Assembly (NCBI GenBank): GCA_003558145.1
Contig: PWMP01000194.1
Span: 1-25,991, forward strand
Direction of reading: 5' to 3'
Length of the DNA: 25,991 nucleotides
Source of the DNA: Elusimicrobiota bacterium
GTDB lineage: Bacteria > CG03 > SLGR01 > PWQF01
Below the pieces are notes generated by a model. It searched no databases and was not told where the DNA came from. It was given only the letters and a program-made list of their open reading frames with translations. The position numbers and the translations under genes are program-made. Of this stretch, positions 1-7,823 are shown piece by piece. How positions within the stretch are numbered: position 1 is the first letter of the stretch; every line of letters starts with the position of its first letter.

Positions 1-11
1 TAAGAGAAAGA

Positions 12-596
12 GTGCTTAATTCACCGGGTAGAATTGCTGTAACCGTAGCCGGGGAGTCAGGTAGCGGTAAAAGTGAAATAGCAACCGAGCTTAGCAGGCT
101 TTTCAGCGAGAGGGACAGTTTTAAATCTATTGTTTTTCATCAGGACGATTATTTCATCAGGCCTCCTAAAACAAATACAGAATACAGGGAAAAAGGCTTA
201 AAGCATGTGGGTGTTCATGAAGTAAAAATGGAGCTTCTTGACAGTCACCTGAAAGCAGCTAAGAATCCCGAGTTTTCGGAAAGCGGAAAAATCAAGAAAC
301 CTCTTATAGATTACGATAAAGACTGCATACTGGAAGAAAGCGTTGACGTTGAAAATGTAAAACTTTTAATTACTGAGGGAACTTATACCACAAGCCTTAA
401 AAACGCTGACATAAAAGTTTTTATAGATCTTAATTACAAAGAGACAAAAAAGCACAGGCAGGACAGAGGCCGTGATAAACTGGATAGCTATGTTGAGAAA
501 ATATTAAAAAAAGAACATAAAATAATTTCATCACACAAAAAATGTGCGGATATTATTATTGACAGCCAGTACCGGGCTTTAGATGCCGGTGTTTGA
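12..596 (+). CDS. Uridine kinase-like P-loop kinase (5' end may lie outside window)
   Basis: Probably phosphorylates a nucleoside or similar small substrate with ATP, as uridine kinases of the phosphoribulokinase/uridine kinase family do in pyrimidine salvage. A Walker A motif (GESGSGKS) sits near residues 14-21, followed by a DDYF motif where uridine kinases place a catalytic acidic residue, an ITEGTY strand, and a late RQDRGRD segment resembling the lid arginines. The length of 194 residues is close to the family norm. The first start codon seen is GTG at 12, but the frame is open to the left edge, so the true start may be upstream. The substrate is not provable from sequence; another small-molecule kinase of the same fold is possible. 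The stop overlaps the promoter of the next gene. Confidence 0.72.
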   Translation: MLNSPGRIAVTVAGESGSGKSEIATELSRLFSERDSFKSIVFHQDDYFIRPPKTNTEYREKGLKHVGVHEVKMELLDSHLKAAKNPEFSESGKIKKPLIDYDKDCILEESVDVENVKLLITEGTYTTSLKNADIKVFIDLNYKETKKHRQDRGRDKLDSYVEKILKKEHKIISSHKKCADIIIDSQYRALDAGV

Positions 597-621
597 CAAA
601 AAAAATAACTAATATTATCAT
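593..621 (+). promoter_or_regulatory. Sigma70-type promoter for the LysM operon
   Basis: TTGACA at 593-598 and TATCAT at 616-621 are separated by 17 bp. The -35 is a perfect match and the -10 matches five of six. The -35 overlaps the stop codon of the kinase gene. Predicted transcription starts near 628, about 30 nt before the LysM start codon. This is a sequence match only. Confidence 0.6.
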
Positions 622-658
622 TAAAAATAAGAATTCAGAAGTCTAATAAGGAGTTAAA

Positions 659-1363
659 ATGAATATTAAAACAAAAAAATACCTTTTTGTAGTGCTTCTG
701 GCAGCAGCCTTAGTTTTACCTGAGATAATCTATGCCGCCATTCCCCCCCGGGTCACAACTCAGGCTGAGGGAATAGATGTTCCGGAAGGAATGGAGCTTA
801 TACTGGATGTCTATACCGTAAAGAAAACCGATTCCCTTGCAAAAATTGCTGAAAGAAAATACGGGGACTGGAAAAAATGGCGTCTTATTTATGAATATAA
901 TGATTATATAAAAGAGTCCCATTGGATTTTTCCGGGAGATACGCTTATTGTTCCCGAATTGGTTGAAAAACTGCCGTCTGTCCCTGAAATTGAATTAGAA
1001 GAAGTTGAAGAAGTAAAAATAGAAAAGCCGAGGCAATACAATGATTTTATTGCTCCGGAAAACTTTAGCTTTGACGGCTCAATTGTTGAATTCAGAGACA
1101 AAAAACAAATGTACGCCCATCATGATTATTGTTTCATAGACTTGGGAAGGCTGGATGGAGTGAGTGAGGGATATAAATTTAATATATACCGCCCTGACAG
1201 GCGTGTCTCTCATCCGCAGACCGGCCGGGTGCTTGGAACTCTCATGAAAAAAGTGGGAGAGCTTACGGTTACCTCCGACGTGGAAGACCGTTCCTCTACG
1301 GCATTAATAACAATGTCTCATACTTTAATAGAGAAAAATGACCTACTGCTCCTTGCCGAATAA
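659..1363 (+). CDS. Secreted LysM-domain protein
   Basis: A probable envelope protein that binds peptidoglycan. The start is fixed by AAGGAG at 648-653, five bases before the ATG. Residues 1-27 form a signal peptide (basic start, long hydrophobic core, likely cleavage after IYA). Residues about 50-101 form one LysM domain, beginning with VYTVKKTDSLAKIAERKYG and ending with PGDTLIVPE. A short acidic linker follows. Residues about 135-234 form a second domain (FIDLGRLDGVSEG, VGELTV) that resembles the C-terminal domain of FlgT-like envelope proteins, in which a surface-exposed beta fold ends the chain. The small membrane protein downstream is probably co-transcribed and may work with it. The exact role is unknown. 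Confidence 0.8.
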   Translation: MNIKTKKYLFVVLLAAALVLPEIIYAAIPPRVTTQAEGIDVPEGMELILDVYTVKKTDSLAKIAERKYGDWKKWRLIYEYNDYIKESHWIFPGDTLIVPELVEKLPSVPEIELEEVEEVKIEKPRQYNDFIAPENFSFDGSIVEFRDKKQMYAHHDYCFIDLGRLDGVSEGYKFNIYRPDRRVSHPQTGRVLGTLMKKVGELTVTSDVEDRSSTALITMSHTLIEKNDLLLLAE

Positions 1364-1377
1364 AACGGGAGGCCATT

Positions 1378-1758
1378 CTGAAAAAACTATTTTTCTCGGT
1401 TATTTTAATTGGCGCGGCTTTATTCTTTTTTTATAATTTTATAAATTCCGGCCGGGCCCGTGATTTTATAATTGATAATCAGAAAGAGTCCTGGGCTTCC
1501 CCGGCGCTTTATTACCTTGGGAATCTGTTTTTAACTATTCAGAATAATGAACGCGCGGAAGAAATATACGGAGATTATGTAGAGGTTTTCCGTGAGGGGA
1601 ATCACTACCGCAAAGCTCTTTATCGTTATTATTATATAGCCGCAAAGCAGAGAAGAAAGCAGGATGCTTTTGAAAGAGCCCAGCGCTATATAGAGGAGTT
1701 TCCCGATTGCAAACAGGTCATTCTTATAAAAAGACGCCTGCAAATACTCCGAAGTTAG
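1378..1758 (+). CDS. Small membrane-anchored TPR-like protein with non-ATG start
   Basis: This 126-residue reading frame has no ATG, GTG or TTG start. GGGAGG at 1367-1372 lies five bases before CTG 1378; ATT at 1375 is only two bases away and less likely. Read from CTG the N-terminus is natural: MKKLFF followed by a hydrophobic segment to about residue 20, acting as a membrane anchor or uncleaved signal. The rest is helical with a repeat-like pattern (ALYYLGNLFLTIQNNERAEEIY, then ALYRYYYIAAKQRRKQDAFERA), typical of tetratricopeptide or outer-membrane assembly-lipoprotein-like helices. It begins 14 nt after the LysM gene and ends in TAG. I infer a periplasm-facing scaffold partner of the LysM protein; no specific family is recognised. 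Confidence 0.72.
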   Translation: MKKLFFSVILIGAALFFFYNFINSGRARDFIIDNQKESWASPALYYLGNLFLTIQNNERAEEIYGDYVEVFREGNHYRKALYRYYYIAAKQRRKQDAFERAQRYIEEFPDCKQVILIKRRLQILRS

Positions 1759-1820
1759 AAGTTTTTATTTAAAAAGGAAAAAGTGTGCTTATCAATAAAT
1801 TCCGGAAAGGAAGATAAAAA

Positions 1821-2210
1821 ATGGAAGGTTCGAATTTTGCCCTGCTGATAAAAAAAGGCATAAAGAAAGAAGGTATAAGTTTAAGGGAATTGGCCCGGAG
1901 AAGTTCCCTGGATGTATCTTTTTTATCAAAAATTCTTTCCGGCCAGAGAAACCCGCCCTCAAATGAAGAAGACATAAAAAAAATAGCCAAGGGGATTAAT
2001 ATTTCGCCGGAAAAACTTATAATATCAAGCGGGCGTATACCTTCAAGTATGCTTAAAATATTTGAAAACGAAAAATTCATTGACAGCCTCATAAAAGACG
2101 GCTCAAAAAATAAGGACTTTTTAGAAAGTGCCTCGAAACCGAAAGAGCCTCTGTCCGTCTCCTCCGGTGATTTTACCGGCCAGGGCCAGATAGAGGACGA
2201 ACTTCTTTAA
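1821..2210 (+). CDS. Xre/Cro-CI family DNA-binding protein
   Basis: A probable transcriptional regulator. Residues about 8-62 form a helix-turn-helix of the Cro/CI type: ISLRELARRSSLDVSFLSKILSGQRNPPS gives the two HTH helices and the connecting turn, followed by the family's usual 'DIKKIAKGINISPEKL' helices. The remaining 65 residues are polar, low in complexity near the end, and show no ligand-binding or dimerisation domain I recognise. An AGGAAG site lies just upstream of the ATG. It sits between the envelope genes and the esterase-dprA-topA run. Its target is unknown; autoregulation of the operon is only a guess. Confidence 0.8.
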   Translation: MEGSNFALLIKKGIKKEGISLRELARRSSLDVSFLSKILSGQRNPPSNEEDIKKIAKGINISPEKLIISSGRIPSSMLKIFENEKFIDSLIKDGSKNKDFLESASKPKEPLSVSSGDFTGQGQIEDELL

Positions 2211-2314
2211 AAAATGTTTCATAATTTCTCTGTGCCGTATTAATATTGCGGGTTGGCTGTTATATCCAATTCGTTGCGGCAGCAGAACGCTGGAAAATCA
2301 CAATTAAATGTAAA

Positions 2315-3625
2315 ATGAAAAAAATCTTTTCACTAAAAATAGTTTGCTGCTCAATAATCGCTTCAACCGTACTTTTTCTTGCTTGCGCATCCGGACAGAA
2401 AGAAGGCATAAAAGGAGCTGTTCCTCTGGAAAGCCCTGATGATATTGCCCCGCTTATGGAACATATTTCCGGCGCCAGGATGGTGCTTCTGGGTGAAGCT
2501 TCGCACGGAACCTTAGAATTTTACAGATGGAGAAAGGAAATAACAAAAAAGCTTATAAGCGATTACGGTTTTGATTTTGTGGTTGTTGAAGGAGACTGGC
2601 CTGCTCACCTCCGCCTGAACAGCTATGTCAAGGGTAAAGAAAAATTTTCCGATATGGAAGATCTTTTTGGCATTTTTAACCGGTGGCCGCCCTGGATGTG
2701 GAAAAATGGAACAGTAGTTAAACTTGTACAATGGCTGGCCGGATATAATGCCGAGGCTGTTTCAAAAGCTGGTTTTTATGGAATGGACGTATACGGTATA
2801 GAACTGGCATATTTTGATATAATTGAAACACTCAAAAGTTCAGATACAGAGTTTGCCGATGAGATACTTTCACTTATGCAGTGTATGGAGCGGTATGTAA
2901 GCAATATGCATTCCTATGCCAGGGCGTACTCGCAGTCCCTGGCAGATTGCAGTACGCAGATCAGAGAGGCCCGCCAACTGATTGAAGATAATATTCTTGA
3001 ACAACTTGACAGGGACGATGCTCTTGCTCTTGAGCGTAATATTGCCGTACTTGTCTATGGTGAAAAACATTTTCGCGCTATGGCTGACTCTTCTATGGAT
3101 AACTGGAACGTGAGAGTAGAGTTTATGAATGAAACCGTAGAAAAACTGCTTGAATACTATGGTCCGGCAAGCCGGGGCATAATATGGGCGCATAATACTC
3201 ACATAGGAGATGCCAGGGCTACTATAATGGCGCAGCAGGGGCGTATTAATATAGGACAGCTTATGAGGGAAAATCTGGGACATGAAAATGTCTGTCTTGT
3301 AGGTTTCGGCACGGGAAGTGGCACGGTAAAAGCCGGCAGTTCCTGGGGCGCTAGGGGTGAAATTATGAATATTCCCGAACCTGTTGAAGACAGTTATGAA
3401 TATCTGTTTAATAAGAAGGAATATGACAAGCTGATGTTTTTGTTTGATGAAACAAACCGTGAAGGAAAACTTATGACCCCGCGCGGCCACAGGGCTATAG
3501 GCGTTGTATATAATCCGGCAACGGAACATCTTGGAAACTTTGTGCCTACAATACTGCCGCTCAGATATGACGCCTTTATATATTTCCGCACAACCGAAGC
3601 GCTTACTGAATGGAAAAATGAGTAA
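2315..3625 (+). CDS. Erythromycin esterase-family lipoprotein
   Basis: A member of the erythromycin esterase family, whose studied members (EreA, EreB) hydrolyse the macrolide lactone; most chromosomal relatives have no known substrate. Residues 57-66 (VLLGEASHGT, with E61 and H64) and the VVVEGDW strand (E92) are the conserved active-site blocks, and WAHNTHIGD carries H293 and H296. An in-frame TTG at 2246 exists, but ATG 2315 is preferred because it gives a clean signal peptide (MKKIF, hydrophobic core) ending at FLAC with C24 as the lipid-modified cysteine. The -3 residue is Phe, so the lipobox is slightly atypical. No strong ribosome site precedes it. The stop overlaps dprA by 8 nt, so the two are probably translated together. 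The predicted outer or inner membrane location differs from cytoplasmic resistance enzymes. Confidence 0.82.
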   Translation: MKKIFSLKIVCCSIIASTVLFLACASGQKEGIKGAVPLESPDDIAPLMEHISGARMVLLGEASHGTLEFYRWRKEITKKLISDYGFDFVVVEGDWPAHLRLNSYVKGKEKFSDMEDLFGIFNRWPPWMWKNGTVVKLVQWLAGYNAEAVSKAGFYGMDVYGIELAYFDIIETLKSSDTEFADEILSLMQCMERYVSNMHSYARAYSQSLADCSTQIREARQLIEDNILEQLDRDDALALERNIAVLVYGEKHFRAMADSSMDNWNVRVEFMNETVEKLLEYYGPASRGIIWAHNTHIGDARATIMAQQGRINIGQLMRENLGHENVCLVGFGTGSGTVKAGSSWGARGEIMNIPEPVEDSYEYLFNKKEYDKLMFLFDETNREGKLMTPRGHRAIGVVYNPATEHLGNFVPTILPLRYDAFIYFRTTEALTEWKNE

Positions 3626-4742
3626 ATTTAATAAGAGAAAGACCGCGGCCTTTATAAGTCTTTCCTCCACTGAAGGTATAGGCCCCGTAACTTTGAAACG
3701 ACTGATAGATGCTTTTGGCAAAAATATAGATGAAATAGCAGGTTGCGCGGAGGAATCAATCGCGGCCCGCGCGGAAATTACCGTGAGTTCTTCCGCTCTT
3801 ATAAAAAAGGCCCTTTCCGATTTGTCCGGCGCCTACAGAGAACTTGAAAAAGTAAACAACAAAGGGTACCGTGTTTACTGTTACGGGGACGATGATTACC
3901 CTTTTCTTCTTAAACATATACACGATCCTCCTCCTGTTATTTATTCCAGCGGATGCTTAAAAATATCTGATTACAATTCTATCGCGGTGGTTGGTACCCG
4001 CAAAGCTTCGGATTACGGAAAAACGGTAGCTGCACTTATTGCCCGCCGCCTGGCTTTATGCAGTATTAGTGTTGTATCCGGCGCAGCGACAGGCATAGAC
4101 ACAGAAGCGCACCGGGCGGCTCTTAAAGCGGGAGGAAGGACAATAGCGGTTATGGGCGGCGGGCTGAATAAGCCTTATCCAAGCTCCAATAAGACCCTGC
4201 TTGAAAAAATCAGTGCTGCCGGCGCAGTACTAAGTGAATTTCCTCCCGATGAGAATCCGAGCCCGGTTAACTTTCCTCGGCGCAACAGGATAATAAGCGG
4301 TTTGTCTCACGGCGTTGTTGTCATAGAAGCCGCTAAGCGCAGCGGTGCCCTCATAACAGCATCCTTTGCGGCCGAGCAGGGCAGGCAGGTTTACGCGGTT
4401 CCGGGAAGTGTCTTTGCCGAAGGCAGCCGCGGCTGTCTTGATCTGATAAAAGATGGAGCTGTACCGGTTTCGGGCGCTGAAGAAATAATAGAGGATATTA
4501 AGGGTCAGCTGGACAGCAATAAGCTGAAAAAAGCGTGTGAGCAATATGAAAGTGAAAATCTTTGCGAAACCGCTGTTGAAATTTTAAATTTTTTAAGTTC
4601 CCGGCCTTCTCATGTTGACATAATAAAAAACAAACTTAAAATGGATATAAGTTTTCTTGCGTCTCAGCTGACCAGTCTGGAGCTAAAAGGACGGATAAAA
4701 AAGATAGATGGAGATAAATATATTAAATTAACAGATGAATAA
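3618..4742 (+). CDS. dprA: DNA processing protein DprA
   Basis: A cytoplasmic protein that binds incoming single-stranded DNA in transformation and loads RecA. The start ATG 3618 overlaps the esterase stop and gives the usual N-terminus; the frame is open further upstream but that part reads the esterase gene in another frame. The chain has an N-terminal helix-hairpin-like segment (about 12-45), a Rossmann-like DprA core (about 85-290) with VVGTRKAS, SGAATGID at 154-161, GGGLNKPYP, FPRRNR at 219-224 and GS...GC near 263-273, and a C-terminal winged-helix domain (about 310-374). The length of 374 matches the family. It overlaps topA by 8 nt. The dprA-topA order is common in bacteria. No other competence gene is in the window. 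Confidence 0.96.
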   Translation: MSKFNKRKTAAFISLSSTEGIGPVTLKRLIDAFGKNIDEIAGCAEESIAARAEITVSSSALIKKALSDLSGAYRELEKVNNKGYRVYCYGDDDYPFLLKHIHDPPPVIYSSGCLKISDYNSIAVVGTRKASDYGKTVAALIARRLALCSISVVSGAATGIDTEAHRAALKAGGRTIAVMGGGLNKPYPSSNKTLLEKISAAGAVLSEFPPDENPSPVNFPRRNRIISGLSHGVVVIEAAKRSGALITASFAAEQGRQVYAVPGSVFAEGSRGCLDLIKDGAVPVSGAEEIIEDIKGQLDSNKLKKACEQYESENLCETAVEILNFLSSRPSHVDIIKNKLKMDISFLASQLTSLELKGRIKKIDGDKYIKLTDE

Positions 4743-6873
4743 ACCACTTATAATAGTAGAGTCACCCACAAAAGCCAAAGTGATCGATAAGTTTCTTGGA
4801 GGCAGCCACAAGGTAATTTCCAGTATGGGTCATGTTATGGATCTGCCGAAAAAGAAGCTTGGTGTTGATATAGAAAAAGATTTTGAGCCCCAGTATGAGG
4901 CAATAAGGGGAAAAGGCAAAATAATAAAAGAGATCGCCGGCTTAATGAAAAAAGCTGACAGGGTTTACCTTGGAATGGATGAGGACCGGGAGGGTGAAGC
5001 TATAGGGTGGCATATTCTGCAGGCTGCCGGTAATGCCGGGGCCGAAAAAGAAGCTGACAGAATAGTATTTCATGAAATAACCAGAAGGGCGATAGAAAAC
5101 GCTCTTGAATCTCCGCGCCGCATAGACATGAACCTGGTTGATGCCCAGAAGGCAAGACGAATTCTTGATAGAATAGTGGGCTATAAAGTGTCTTCTTTGA
5201 TTTCAAAAAAAATAAGAAGAGGGCTTTCGGCCGGCAGGGTTCAGTCGCCAGCTCTCAGGCTTATTGTAAACAGGGAACAGGAAAGAGAAGCCTTTACCTC
5301 CCGCGACTATTATACGGTTGAAGGAAAACTTGGCAAAGAAAATATCTGCATAGAAGCAGCCCTGTGGGGACGTAAAGGCAAAAAAATAAAAAAGTTTGAT
5401 CTGGATAAAGAAACGGCGGACAAGGTAGTAGATGAATGCAGCTCTTCTGAAGCCGTTATTGCAAAAATAGGTAAAAAAAGCAGGAAAAACAGGCCTTACG
5501 CTCCTTTTATAACATCCACTCTCCAGCAGGAAGCCTACAGTAAGCTTAAGATGACACCGTACGCAACAATGAGAGAAGCGCAGAGGCTTTACGAGGGAGT
5601 TGACCTTCCGGATGGCTCTACCGGCGGCCTTATTACTTATATGCGGACAGATTCGGTTAAAATTGCCCGGGAAGCAGTTGAAAGCTCCAGAAAATATATA
5701 ACGGCGCAAATTGGCCCGGAATATGTTCCGGAAAAACCAAATTTTTATAAATCAAAAAAATCTGCCCAGGAAGCCCATGAATGTATAAGGCCTACTGATG
5801 TCAATATAAAACCTGAAGATTTAAAGGACACCCTGGATAAAAATCAGTACCGTCTTTATGAACTTATCTGGAGAAGATTTGTGGCATGCCAGATGAAACC
5901 TGCTGTGCTTGAAATGATAAAAGTTGATATGGAATGCTCCGGATACAATTTCCGTTCAAACGGACAGAAAATTATTTTTGACGGTTATAACAGGATATGG
6001 CAGGCAGACATAAAAGAGCAGAACATTACAGGTGTGAAAAAGGGAGACCTGCTGAACTGGGAAAAACTCGAGGCCCTTTCTCACCAGACCCAGCCGCCGC
6101 CGCGCTACACTATGGCAACTCTTGTTAAAGAGCTTGAAAACAATGGTATAGGCCGTCCTTCAACCTATGCTTCCATACTGAATACGCTCTTTAAAAGAAA
6201 ATATGTTTTTTCTGATAAGGGACGGCTTATCCCGTATGAAATAGCTTTTGAAGTTATAGAAGGGCTTCAGGATCATTTTCAGACAATAGTTGACTTGGAA
6301 TTTACCGCAAAAATGGAAGAAAATCTTGATCTTGTTGCAGAAGGAAAGATGCAATGGAAAGAAATGCTTGAAGAATTTTACAAAAGTTTCAAAGACCAGC
6401 TGATTAAAGCCGCTGAAAATATGGAAAGAACCAAAGATGAGGAAACTGACAAAATATGCCCCTCCTGCCAGGAGCCTATGGTAATAAGAAGAGGCCGGAA
6501 CGGCAAGTTTTTAGCCTGTACCGGATTTCCGGACTGTAAAACCACTTATAATATCGACGAGGACGGCAACATAGTAAAAGAAAAAGAATCAGGAATAAAA
6601 TGCCCCAAGTGTTCTTCTGCTATGATTGAAAGGAACGGCAGGTACGGTAAATTTTTGGCCTGCAGTAAATTTCCGGCCTGCAAGACAACCTTGGCTATCG
6701 ATAAAGAAGGGGAGCTTATAGAGATACCTATTGGATTCGAAAAATGTCCCGAATGCGGAAAAGATACTACAATAAAAAGAGGAAGAAAGGGCATGTTTCT
6801 TGCCTGCAGCGGATATCCTAAATGCAGGTTTTCCATGAATTATGAAAAAGCCCTTGAAAAATCACGAAAATAG
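4735..6873 (+). CDS. topA: DNA topoisomerase I (type IA)
   Basis: Relaxes negative supercoils by cutting and rejoining one DNA strand. The N-terminal Toprim domain starts IIVESPTKAK and holds the acidic motif DEDREGE at 82-88. SAGRVQSPALR follows, and the catalytic tyrosine is Y302 in GLITYMRTDS. The C-terminus has three four-cysteine zinc ribbons at about C575-C601, C623-C649 and C671-C697, each with the GKFLAC or GMFLAC core. At 712 residues it is a normal length for a three-finger enzyme. It starts within the end of dprA (ATGAATAA) and ends with TAG, which matters for the coaE interruption below because TAG clearly works as a stop here. Confidence 0.98.
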   Translation: MNKPLIIVESPTKAKVIDKFLGGSHKVISSMGHVMDLPKKKLGVDIEKDFEPQYEAIRGKGKIIKEIAGLMKKADRVYLGMDEDREGEAIGWHILQAAGNAGAEKEADRIVFHEITRRAIENALESPRRIDMNLVDAQKARRILDRIVGYKVSSLISKKIRRGLSAGRVQSPALRLIVNREQEREAFTSRDYYTVEGKLGKENICIEAALWGRKGKKIKKFDLDKETADKVVDECSSSEAVIAKIGKKSRKNRPYAPFITSTLQQEAYSKLKMTPYATMREAQRLYEGVDLPDGSTGGLITYMRTDSVKIAREAVESSRKYITAQIGPEYVPEKPNFYKSKKSAQEAHECIRPTDVNIKPEDLKDTLDKNQYRLYELIWRRFVACQMKPAVLEMIKVDMECSGYNFRSNGQKIIFDGYNRIWQADIKEQNITGVKKGDLLNWEKLEALSHQTQPPPRYTMATLVKELENNGIGRPSTYASILNTLFKRKYVFSDKGRLIPYEIAFEVIEGLQDHFQTIVDLEFTAKMEENLDLVAEGKMQWKEMLEEFYKSFKDQLIKAAENMERTKDEETDKICPSCQEPMVIRRGRNGKFLACTGFPDCKTTYNIDEDGNIVKEKESGIKCPKCSSAMIERNGRYGKFLACSKFPACKTTLAIDKEGELIEIPIGFEKCPECGKDTTIKRGRKGMFLACSGYPKCRFSMNYEKALEKSRK

Positions 6874-6905
6874 TTTTAAGCGGTATTTGATACTGCATAT
6901 GCCTG

Positions 6906-7823
6906 ATGAATAAAAAAAGGGAAAACACAGAAAAATTCCCGGAAGACTGCCGTAAAAAGTTTATTGAATATATACAGTATGAAAGAGAGTATTCCCCCGC
7001 AACGCTAAATGCGTATAAAAAAGACCTGAAGCACTTTTCGGATTTTTTAATTAAAAAAGGATTAAAAGATTTTTCCCTTGTAAAACATACGGATATAAGA
7101 CAATACCTGGGAGAACTTCAGGGAAAACTCTCAAGGGCTTCAGTAAACAGGAGGCTATCTTCCCTAAGGAGTTTTTTTGCGTATATGCTGAAGGCAGGGT
7201 TAATAGATTCGGATCCCTCTGATAAAGTTTATTCTCCGGCCGCGCCGGTCCGGGCTCCGGAGGTTCTTAGTGTTGATGAGGTAACAGCCATAATAAATGC
7301 TGCCGTTTCAAACAAAAAGCTTACAGTCAGAAACAGGGCCCTTATAGAATTTATGTATTCTACCGGGTGCCGTGTTGAAGAATCCGCCGTTCTCAACATA
7401 AAAGATTTGGATTTACTGGGCGGAACAGTTCTTTTAAAGGGAAAAGGCGGAAAAGAAAGAATTGCGCCAATGGGGCATCCGGCAATTGAATCGATGTACC
7501 GCTACCTGGCTTTAAGGGAACAAAGCGGATGGGGAGAAAGCAGCAAAGCGGTTTTTATAACCTACCGCGGAAATCGCCTGAATCAAAGAAGCATCCGCCG
7601 TATAGTAAAAAAACAGGCCGTGCTGTCAGGAATCACTAAAAATATAGGGCCTCATACTTTGAGGCACAGTTTTGCGACTCATATGCTTGAAAACGGCTGT
7701 AATTTAAGAACGGTTCAAGAATTGCTTGGACACGCGCGGCTGCAGACGACCCAGAGATACACGCATCTTTCCAGGAAAAAATTAAAGGAGGTTTATCTGC
7801 TATCGCATCCAAGAAACCTGTAA
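6906..7823 (+). CDS. xerC: Tyrosine recombinase XerC/XerD
   Basis: A site-specific recombinase that, with a partner, resolves chromosome dimers at dif. It has an N-terminal SAM-like core-binding domain (about 12-100, ARYSPATLNAY-type core: EYSPATLNAYKKDL) and a catalytic domain (about 115-298). All catalytic residues are visible by alignment to XerD spacing: R156 (GCRVEE), K180 in the GKGGKER hairpin, H250 and R253 (HTLRH), H276 (LLGHA) and nucleophile Y285 (QRYTH). The usual GLR around R156 reads GCR. It follows topA by 32 nt, as in many bacteria where dprA, topA and xerC cluster. C versus D type cannot be settled from sequence; the neighbourhood favours XerC. The last 22 nt overlap the next gene, including that gene's ribosome site. 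Confidence 0.92.
   Translation: MNKKRENTEKFPEDCRKKFIEYIQYEREYSPATLNAYKKDLKHFSDFLIKKGLKDFSLVKHTDIRQYLGELQGKLSRASVNRRLSSLRSFFAYMLKAGLIDSDPSDKVYSPAAPVRAPEVLSVDEVTAIINAAVSNKKLTVRNRALIEFMYSTGCRVEESAVLNIKDLDLLGGTVLLKGKGGKERIAPMGHPAIESMYRYLALREQSGWGESSKAVFITYRGNRLNQRSIRRIVKKQAVLSGITKNIGPHTLRHSFATHMLENGCNLRTVQELLGHARLQTTQRYTHLSRKKLKEVYLLSHPRNL

Noticed and set aside
2246..2314. TTG start for the esterase, adding 23 residues
   Set aside because: The extension would bury the signal peptide; ATG 2315 gives a standard lipoprotein N-terminus.
3504..3617. Upstream extension of dprA by 38 codons
   Set aside because: This stretch encodes the C-terminus of the esterase in another frame, and DprA homology begins at the ATG at 3618.
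2870..3721. Long minus-strand open frame (283 codons) opposite the esterase gene
   Set aside because: It has no recognisable domain, and the + strand frame encodes a clear erythromycin-esterase-family protein there.
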